Source of the DNA: Nitrososphaera sp035547955
GTDB lineage: Archaea; Thermoproteota; Nitrososphaeria; Nitrososphaerales; Nitrososphaeraceae
Assembly (NCBI GenBank): GCA_035547955.1
Contig: DASZTR010000042.1
Location: 1-16,806 of the forward strand
DNA length: 16,806 nucleotides
Direction: 5' to 3'
Below are positions 11,378-16,806 of the stretch, piece by piece; within the stretch, counting starts at the first letter, position 1, and each line of letters starts with the position of its first letter. The notes beneath the pieces are model-generated. The model ran no database searches. It was not told the origin of the DNA and saw only the letters and a list, made by a program, of their open reading frames with translations. The position numbers and the translations under genes are program-made.

Positions 11378-14095
11378 CTATTTGCTCCAAAAGAGCTCGT
11401 CAAGGCTCTGCTGCCGCGGCTTGCCCAGCATCGACTTGAAGTCAAAGCTGAGCGCGCCGAGCACCTGATCAAACGTCGATTCCATAGTCTCCAAGTACTT
11501 CTCGACGTCTATCTCTTCTGGCTTGGCAAGCTCGACCGGCTTGACTCCGTCACCGTTCTTTGTCTTGACGTACGAGATGATGTCGCCGGCCTTGATCTCT
11601 TTACCCTTGTCGGCGAGCAGTTTTGCGGCCTTGATGTGCTGCGGCAGGCCCTTGTACGTCTCTACTTGCGACGCCTTGCCGTCTGCCATCATCGTCTTGA
11701 CCGAGTTTACCTTCTTGCCGTAGCTGGCAAGCGACTTGTTGATCATTACGTTGAAGCTCAGGTCCTGCATTGGGATCTTGTGCGATTCAAGGTTCTTGGC
11801 GTCGCGCTGTATGATGTTTTTGATGCTCTCCTTTGCGCTCTCAAAATCTTTCAAAGAGTTTACTTTGCCCAGTATTGCGAGGATCTCGTAAAATGCGCTG
11901 CGTATGAAGGGAGGCGTGTGCGACTTTTTGCCCGTCAGCCCCTTGACGTCAACCGTGCCGTCCTGCAGGACGCCGAGGTAGTTCTTTTTCAGGTCGCTAA
12001 AGACGACGTAGCGGTACTGTTTGTCTATCTCGAGGTCGACTCCAAGCTGGTCCTTGGCCCATGCGACCACTTTGCTTATTGCCTGCTGCGACGGCTCTTT
12101 GAGAAACAAACTATCAGTATCACCATACACCACCTCGATCCCAAGCTCCTTGCACTTGTTTATGGTGGCGTTGATCGTGTTCCTGCCGATTGCGGCAGTC
12201 GCGTCTGCCACCGGCAGGCAGTATAGGGGGAATATCTCGGCGCCCATGACGCCGTAAGAAGCGTTTAGAATTACCTTGATAGCCTGGCTTACCACGTTGT
12301 AGAGCTGGCGTTCTTGCGGCGGGAGCGTCTTGTCCTTTGACAAGTGCTTGTAATAGTTGACGCGCAGGTCTCTGAGCGACCCTATGAGAAGGGATGAGAG
12401 TCCTTTTCTCTGCTGGCATACCCAGTGGGTCGTCCCCTCTATCTTGCCTGTTTCTCTGCAGCTCGGGTGCACGCAGTTTATAGTCTCGTACGAGAGGTTG
12501 TGCACCTTTATTATGCTCGGGTACAGCGAAGCAAAGTCGAGCACGACTACGTTAAAGTGGATGCCCGGAGTAGGCTCCACCACCTCTCCGCCGCGGTATT
12601 TTTTCTCCTTGATCACCGCCGCGGTGGACGCTGTGCCCTTCTCGTGCAGCTCGTCCGTCCGGGGTATCAGCTCGTTTCTCTGCCTATGCTCGTAATACAA
12701 TATCCCCCTGATCCACTGGTTGACCCCAAAGCGGGCAATGTCGTCGACTGACAGGCGTCCTATCCTTGCGATGACGACTAGGAGCTTCATAAGCAGGTTG
12801 TCGCCAAAGCTGGTGAGCCGGAACGTCAGGTCCGCGTCTTTCATGCAGTATTCTGCCAAGGTCTGCATTGGGAGTTCGCCTATGTCGCCTTCGTATTCCA
12901 GCTTGCTGTCTTCTAGGAGCGCCTCGCATATGGCGTTGAGCGTGAACTCGGTGTACTTCCTGCTAAAGGCGTAGATCTGGACCGAGCGGTTCTGAAACGT
13001 GCGGAAGAGGTCTATGTGGATGCCGTGACGTATTCCCACCGGCTCGGCCTGCATGCCGTGCTTGATGAATGACTCTTTTTTGACGACTATTGGCACCGCG
13101 TCTTTTGGAATGGCCTTGCCGTCGCTGCTGATGCGCGCGTCCTGCGAGCGCGCATACAGATACGGCAGGTCAAAGTCGTCGCCGTTGAACGTTATGATTA
13201 TGGGATATGAGTTGATTGTTGCAAAGGCTTTTTCTAGGAGCTCTTTTTCGCTCATGCACACCTCTGCCTCCTTGACAAGCGGCTTGCCGTTGTCGACCAT
13301 GTTCTCGCCGAGCACCAAGACTTTTCTAAGGCCGTCGCTTCCGGCAAAGCCCACCGCCGTGACGCGCCTGTCATGGTCGCGAGGTGTCGGCATCCTGCCC
13401 TCCTCCGACTCGACTTCGATGTCTACTGCGACCCTCTTGAGCTCCGGGATCGGTTGGTTGAGCAGGTTTGCCCATGTCGTCACGTACTGCCTGTATTCTT
13501 TGCCACCCTCTCCTTCCTCCTTTATCTTGTCCCACAGCAGGCCCTTGAGCTCTGCCTCGACCTTGTCGGAAATCTTGTACATGTGCCTCTCTATCTTGTC
13601 GTTGTGCCTGACGTAATAGATCCCCGCTATCAGACCACGGTCGTACAGGTAGTTTTCGTGGTACTTGATGTCTGCCTCCCAGCAGCGCACTTTTTCGCGC
13701 AGGCTGTTGTCGGTGCCGCCTATGGAAAGGGGATCCGGCGCAGTTATCTTTAGCACGTCGATCTCCTGGTCGGCAATTACGTCTTTTTTCTTCATGCGCT
13801 CGACCTTGTATTTGGTCTCCCTTGCCGCTATCTGGTCCACCGCGTCGGCGTACTGGATCTTGCTGTAAGCGTACGGCACGTGGCCTGTCCTGTCGCGCCA
13901 GTGGTAAATGACGTTGTCACGTGGGTCGTAGAATTTTAAATAGACCTTTCTCTCCTCGCCAGAATAGACTGCGGAAAGGAGAAGGGCCGGCCTGTCCTCT
14001 GGGAGCTCTGGCAAGTCGTCAAAGCGCTTTCTCCTCTCATGCAATGCAGAAATAGAGGATTCTTGTTGCTGCTGTTGCGCCAATATTCTTTCCAA
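11378..14095 (-). CDS. polB: Family B DNA polymerase with proofreading exonuclease
   Basis: This 905-residue replicative/repair polymerase is longer than the usual archaeal PolB of about 780. Exonuclease motifs: Exo I with Asp225 and Glu227 (VAVDIEVES), Exo II FNGDDFDLPYL (303-313), Exo III YCMKDADLTF (416-425). Polymerase motifs: A DFASLYPSIIKVHN (520-533), B KVILNASYGVMG (607-618), C YGDTDSLF (657-664) with catalytic Asp659 and Asp661. A Cys/His set (541, 543, 546, 560) in the palm insertion may bind zinc. The C-terminus ends in a PCNA-interacting motif (QSLDELFW, 896-903), so the clamp tethers it. The start is TTG at 14095, with no in-frame ATG before the conserved region and a TATA box 25 bases upstream (14116-14123). 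Residues 7-11 are polyglutamine. It is divergent from the FAD oxidase. Confidence 0.97.
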   Translation of the reverse strand: MERILAQQQQQESSISALHERRKRFDDLPELPEDRPALLLSAVYSGEERKVYLKFYDPRDNVIYHWRDRTGHVPYAYSKIQYADAVDQIAARETKYKVERMKKKDVIADQEIDVLKITAPDPLSIGGTDNSLREKVRCWEADIKYHENYLYDRGLIAGIYYVRHNDKIERHMYKISDKVEAELKGLLWDKIKEEGEGGKEYRQYVTTWANLLNQPIPELKRVAVDIEVESEEGRMPTPRDHDRRVTAVGFAGSDGLRKVLVLGENMVDNGKPLVKEAEVCMSEKELLEKAFATINSYPIIITFNGDDFDLPYLYARSQDARISSDGKAIPKDAVPIVVKKESFIKHGMQAEPVGIRHGIHIDLFRTFQNRSVQIYAFSRKYTEFTLNAICEALLEDSKLEYEGDIGELPMQTLAEYCMKDADLTFRLTSFGDNLLMKLLVVIARIGRLSVDDIARFGVNQWIRGILYYEHRQRNELIPRTDELHEKGTASTAAVIKEKKYRGGEVVEPTPGIHFNVVVLDFASLYPSIIKVHNLSYETINCVHPSCRETGKIEGTTHWVCQQRKGLSSLLIGSLRDLRVNYYKHLSKDKTLPPQERQLYNVVSQAIKVILNASYGVMGAEIFPLYCLPVADATAAIGRNTINATINKCKELGIEVVYGDTDSLFLKEPSQQAISKVVAWAKDQLGVDLEIDKQYRYVVFSDLKKNYLGVLQDGTVDVKGLTGKKSHTPPFIRSAFYEILAILGKVNSLKDFESAKESIKNIIQRDAKNLESHKIPMQDLSFNVMINKSLASYGKKVNSVKTMMADGKASQVETYKGLPQHIKAAKLLADKGKEIKAGDIISYVKTKNGDGVKPVELAKPEEIDVEKYLETMESTFDQVLGALSFDFKSMLGKPRQQSLDELFWSK

Positions 14096-14115
14096 CTAAA
14101 TTCGCAACGCATAAC

Positions 14116-14123
14116 ATATTAAA
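14116..14123 (-). promoter_or_regulatory. TATA box for polB
   Basis: The minus strand reads TTTAATAT centred 25 bases before the TTG at 14095, predicting a leaderless mRNA that begins on the TTG itself. Confidence 0.55.
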
Positions 14124-14196
14124 CGTTTTACGGCCGCATCGAACCGCTCTGCTGTCGCAGCCGCAGCAGCAGGAATATGAGTAAGAAAATAATAAT

Positions 14197-14204
14197 AATA
14201 TAGT
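14197..14204 (+). promoter_or_regulatory. TATA box for the FAD oxidase gene
   Basis: TAATATAG within an AAT-repeat block lies about 30 bases before the TTG at 14230. An ATG at 14216 is closer to the element but out of frame, so the TTG is the better start. Confidence 0.5.
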
Positions 14205-14229
14205 CAAAAGCGCATATGGTATCTCGCGC

Positions 14230-15561
14230 TTGTACTCCGTGGCCGTTATAGGGGGCGGGATCCTTGGCACTTCAATCGCGTATTTCCTCTCCGGCCATGC
14301 AAGGGATCCGGGTTCTGTAGTCCTGATTGAGCAGGAGCCTGACATAGCCTTGCACACCAGCAGCCGCAACACAGGCAAGGTACACGCGCCCTTTCTCTAT
14401 GACCCGGCAAAGAAAAAGCTGTTTGCCAAGGCCGCCTCGCTTGGGTTTGAAATGTGGGAAAAATTCGCTCGCGCTAGGGGCCTGCCGTTTGAGCGCGACG
14501 GCGTGCTTGAAGTGGCGACTGATGACCGGGGCATAGACCGCCTGCACAGGTACATGTCGTGGGGCGAGGCAAACGGCCTTGCCAAGGACGACCTAGTTTT
14601 CCTCGACAGGGCCGGCGCAAAAGAAATGGAGCCTAATGTGCACTGCACGGCAGCCATATACTGCGGCAGAGACGGCTCTGTCGACTATGGCGAGTTTTCG
14701 CGTGCCCTTTTGCAAGACCTCCGGTCGTTTGGGTGCTCCATATTGCTTGGCAACCGCGTCATGCAGATAAAACAAGACAAAGGTGGGACGTACGCCATAT
14801 CGACCGGCCCGGGCCGCACAGTAGAGGCAGAGTTTGTCATAAACGCCGCAGGCGGCAACGCTGTCGACATTGCCCACTCGATGGGAGTCGCACGGGAATA
14901 TACGGACCTGCACTTTCGGGGCGAATACTGGCGGGCGCCGGCGCAGTACCGTGACCTGACTAGGTTGTCGGTGTATTCAGTCCCGCGGCATCCCGAGTAC
15001 CCGTTCTTGGACCCGCACTGGATAGTGAGGGCAGATGGCAGGCGCGAGGTTGGGCCAAACGCCGTGCCCGTCTTTGGACCTTATGCCTATTCCCTTGGCA
15101 GGAACATAGCAGACATGCTCCCCAAGATGATAGAATCATCGTCTGCGGCCGGCGCGCGCAAGGTGTTCTTTGACAGGCAGTTCCTGTCGCTTGCGAGTAC
15201 CGAGCTGAAAAGCTCGCTTTCCAAGACGGCCATGATAAACAGGGTCAGAGAGTTTTTGCCGGCGCTCAAGCCTTCTGCCTTTACCGAGCGAGGCACGGCA
15301 GGCATACGCTCGTCTGTCATAGATAGGGAAGGCAAATTCGTCCCCGATACGCTCATCCTAAAGCGCAACTCGTCCATCCACATTTTGAACTACAACTCGC
15401 CCGGCGCCACTGGCGCACTTCCAGTGGCCGCAAAGGTGGCGGCGGAGCTGATGGAAGCCGGAGTCATTGCCACGGCGGCAGCAAAAGGAAGAGAGGGAAT
15501 GGCAAGGACGATGTGGGACGCTACGGAAATAGCAAGCAAGATGATGATGACGATGTTATAA
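14230..15561 (+). CDS. lhgO: FAD-dependent L-2-hydroxyglutarate oxidase-like protein
   Basis: This 443-residue flavoprotein of the DAO family is closest in pattern to L-2-hydroxyglutarate oxidase/dehydrogenase, which returns the side-product L-2-hydroxyglutarate to 2-oxoglutarate. The FAD-binding dinucleotide fold opens the protein (AVIGGGILGTSIAYFL, residues 5-20), followed by the conserved SSRNTGKVHAPFLYDP (44-59). Downstream blocks match LhgO: RGEYWRAP, VGPNAVPVFGPY, GIRSSVIDREGKFVPD and NYNSPGATGALPVA near the C-terminus. The start is TTG at 14230, which leaves the nucleotide-binding strand at the very N-terminus as usual. The C-terminal 40 residues (Met- and Ala-rich) extend past the family core. 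The gene is divergent from polB and 60 bases upstream of nurA. Related amino-acid or sarcosine oxidases are the alternative. Confidence 0.88.
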   Translation: MYSVAVIGGGILGTSIAYFLSGHARDPGSVVLIEQEPDIALHTSSRNTGKVHAPFLYDPAKKKLFAKAASLGFEMWEKFARARGLPFERDGVLEVATDDRGIDRLHRYMSWGEANGLAKDDLVFLDRAGAKEMEPNVHCTAAIYCGRDGSVDYGEFSRALLQDLRSFGCSILLGNRVMQIKQDKGGTYAISTGPGRTVEAEFVINAAGGNAVDIAHSMGVAREYTDLHFRGEYWRAPAQYRDLTRLSVYSVPRHPEYPFLDPHWIVRADGRREVGPNAVPVFGPYAYSLGRNIADMLPKMIESSSAAGARKVFFDRQFLSLASTELKSSLSKTAMINRVREFLPALKPSAFTERGTAGIRSSVIDREGKFVPDTLILKRNSSIHILNYNSPGATGALPVAAKVAAELMEAGVIATAAAKGREGMARTMWDATEIASKMMMTML

Positions 15562-15578
15562 CCTAACCTGATCACATT

Positions 15579-15588
15579 TTTTATTAAC
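15579..15588 (+). promoter_or_regulatory. Candidate TATA box for nurA-herA
   Basis: TTTTATTAAC lies about 40 bases before the TTG at 15622, implying a leader of about ten bases. The preceding T-run (15577-15582) could also help end the upstream transcript. Confidence 0.35.
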
Positions 15589-15621
15589 AGGGAGTTCCAT
15601 CGTTACCCGTCGCTACATATA

Positions 15622-16461
15622 TTGTTCAACGACATACTGCTGGACGCCATAAGGAACAGGGAGGCCAAGCTTGCTGGCATAAAGGATGTCAACTATGACA
15701 GGATAATGGCACAGGCCAAATCGCAGTGGGCCGACTATGAGCCAAGGCCGGCAAAGTGCAAGTCTGCTGGCATCGACAGCAGCTGGAACAAGCGGGGCTT
15801 TCAGGGTCTGGACCTGTACGCCATAGCCGCGGTGGCAGTCACAAGTGCAAACGGGCTGGTGGCAAGAGAGTGGGAAAGCAGCATAACCGGCGTGGCGAGG
15901 GCGGAAAATCTCGATGTCCGGGCTATGGCGATGGAGGCAAGGATGGCGCAGCAGGCTGTCAAGGATCCGACGGTAGACATTACATGCGTCGACGGCTCAA
16001 TAGTGGCGAGGGCGCGGGGGAGCCTTGACGCGGGGAGCGTCCTGAGACAGTACGGTGAGTCTGTCTTTATCGCAAAGACGTCAAACAGCAGGCTGCAGTT
16101 TGAGGACCTTGATTCAAAGGCCGGCGACATCTATTACTATGGGCACCTTGGCAGGAAGGCAGGTTTTAGCATTCCCCGCAGGGCGCGTTTTTCAGCAGGC
16201 GACATGTACGAGGTCTACGCCCGGCTCAAGGACCATACTCCCGTGGTGAGGATAGAGATAGACCGCGCAAGCTGGGGGACGGGCATCGATGAAGTCAAGT
16301 TGATGCTCGACATGCTGAGCTACCATTCCGTAGCAGGATACCCGTACTGCCTGAAACTTGCGCACAAGACCTGCAAGATAAGCAATGAAGATATAGACAG
16401 GCTTGCAAGCATCTACAGTCTGCAGAACGAGCAGGGAGCGAGGGACGCGCTGAATGAGTGA
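15622..16461 (+). CDS. nurA: NurA 5'-3' nuclease
   Basis: NurA is the nuclease half of the archaeal HerA-NurA machine that resects double-strand breaks together with Mre11-Rad50 so that RadA can act. This 279-residue protein shows the family order of motifs: the catalytic Asp at 52 (IDSSWNKRGF), a second acidic motif VDGSIV (Asp124), an AKTS lysine motif (Lys152), and the C-terminal YHSVAGYPYCLKLAHK block (234-249) with the conserved His, Gly-Tyr-Pro and Ala-His. The start is TTG at 15622; no ATG lies in frame upstream before the preceding gene. Its last eight bases overlap the ATG of herA, so the two are translated together in stoichiometric amounts. mre11 and rad50 are not in the window. 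Confidence 0.95.
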   Translation: MFNDILLDAIRNREAKLAGIKDVNYDRIMAQAKSQWADYEPRPAKCKSAGIDSSWNKRGFQGLDLYAIAAVAVTSANGLVAREWESSITGVARAENLDVRAMAMEARMAQQAVKDPTVDITCVDGSIVARARGSLDAGSVLRQYGESVFIAKTSNSRLQFEDLDSKAGDIYYYGHLGRKAGFSIPRRARFSAGDMYEVYARLKDHTPVVRIEIDRASWGTGIDEVKLMLDMLSYHSVAGYPYCLKLAHKTCKISNEDIDRLASIYSLQNEQGARDALNE

Positions 16462-16806
16462 AGGGGAGAACAAGAAAGAGCTAGGAATAATTGTGGGCGT
16501 GGCAAAGCCGGACAATGTCCGGTTCGAGTCAAGGCGCCCGGTCAGCGTCGGTGAGTATGTGGTGATGCATAACTGCGGCGAAAAGATACTTGCTCTCGTG
16601 GAGCGCTCGTTTGTAAAGAGCGACGCCCTTGGCGACGGCATCCGAAACTATGACGAGGCTTCAGAGAGCCTCCAGGTGGCGGCTGAGAACAAGCGCGACA
16701 AGAGTTACAAGGCCGACGCAAGGATAATTGGCTACCTTGAAAAATTGCGCAAGTGCAAGGCAGTCATGCCTGCCCTGCCACCAGAGCCGGGCACGTTGAT
16801 ATATGA
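16454..16806 (+). CDS. herA: HerA helicase, N-terminal 117 residues (runs off the right edge)
   Basis: HerA is a hexameric FtsK-like DNA translocase that drives the NurA nuclease during end resection. Only the N-terminal HAS-barrel region is present: ELGIIVGVAKPDNVRFES, then VSVGEYVVMHNCGEKILALV, and after a longer loop the strand ARIIGYLEKL, matching the beta-barrel that docks onto NurA. The region ends at PPEPGTLIY, just before the ATPase domain should begin. The ATG at 16454 overlaps the nurA stop by eight bases. No Walker motifs are visible because the gene is truncated by the window; the call rests on the HAS-barrel pattern and the nurA neighbour. Confidence 0.93.
   Translation, partial: MSEGENKKELGIIVGVAKPDNVRFESRRPVSVGEYVVMHNCGEKILALVERSFVKSDALGDGIRNYDEASESLQVAAENKRDKSYKADARIIGYLEKLRKCKAVMPALPPEPGTLIY

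Noticed and set aside
11636..13753. Several plus-strand frames of 100-200 codons
   Set aside because: All are opposite polB, which has every exonuclease and polymerase motif intact.

Overview
The window looks like a chromosomal piece of a group I.1b-type ammonia-oxidising archaeon (Nitrososphaerota, Nitrososphaera-like). The evidence is an archaeal threonyl-tRNA synthetase with the archaeal N-terminal editing domain, a family B DNA polymerase with a C-terminal PCNA-binding motif, the archaeal end-resection pair NurA/HerA, an archaeal-length adenylosuccinate synthetase, many tiny zinc-ribbon proteins, and TATA boxes about 25-30 bases ahead of start codons, as expected for leaderless archaeal mRNAs. 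Genus-level placement is inference.

Layout. 1-669: 5' part of purA (minus strand), separated from an unknown helical protein (800-1306) by a 50-base alternating pyrimidine/purine tract. 1325-1618: a YggX-like iron-trafficking/oxidative-protection domain joined to a Cys4 zinc ribbon. 1859-3133: a secreted PepSY-like protein with a Gly/Trp-rich tail, a four-helix membrane protein with two HxxH motifs, and an overlapping 33-codon CxxC ORF. 3260-4135: an ArsR repressor and SRPBCC protein operon with a palindrome on its TATA box, closed by a hairpin/T-run terminator. 4346-4955: two small zinc-ribbon proteins, one membrane-anchored, transcribed divergently. 5000-5936: a seven-segment membrane protein overlapping a winged-helix protein. 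6017-6493: a PF17648-type protein with a Ser/Lys repeat tail.

6494-8093 is lower in GC and holds accessory genes: a doubtful Cys-rich ORF, a secreted His/Asp-rich peptide followed by a strong hairpin, and a divergent pair of tiny cysteine proteins. One of that pair (7671-7835, minus) is only about 54 residues long and easily missed. 8162-10081 is thrS. Between thrS and the agmatinase-like gene lies a frameshifted, truncated relic of a YVTN beta-propeller surface protein (about 10100-10340, minus). 10344-14095 carries an agmatinase-family gene and polB on the minus strand. Divergent from polB are an L-2-hydroxyglutarate oxidase-like FAD enzyme, nurA, and the start of herA, which runs off the window.

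How it fits together. Housekeeping genes (purA, thrS, polB, nurA-herA) frame two accessory stretches rich in metal-binding small proteins: at least five Cys4 or Cys/His mini-proteins, one His-rich secreted peptide and one His-pair membrane protein. No CRISPR array, insertion sequence, tRNA or rRNA was seen. The best candidates for undescribed biology are the PepSY / HxxH membrane protein / CxxC mini-ORF group, the membrane protein plus winged-helix pair, and the divergent cysteine mini-protein pair sharing one TATA region.
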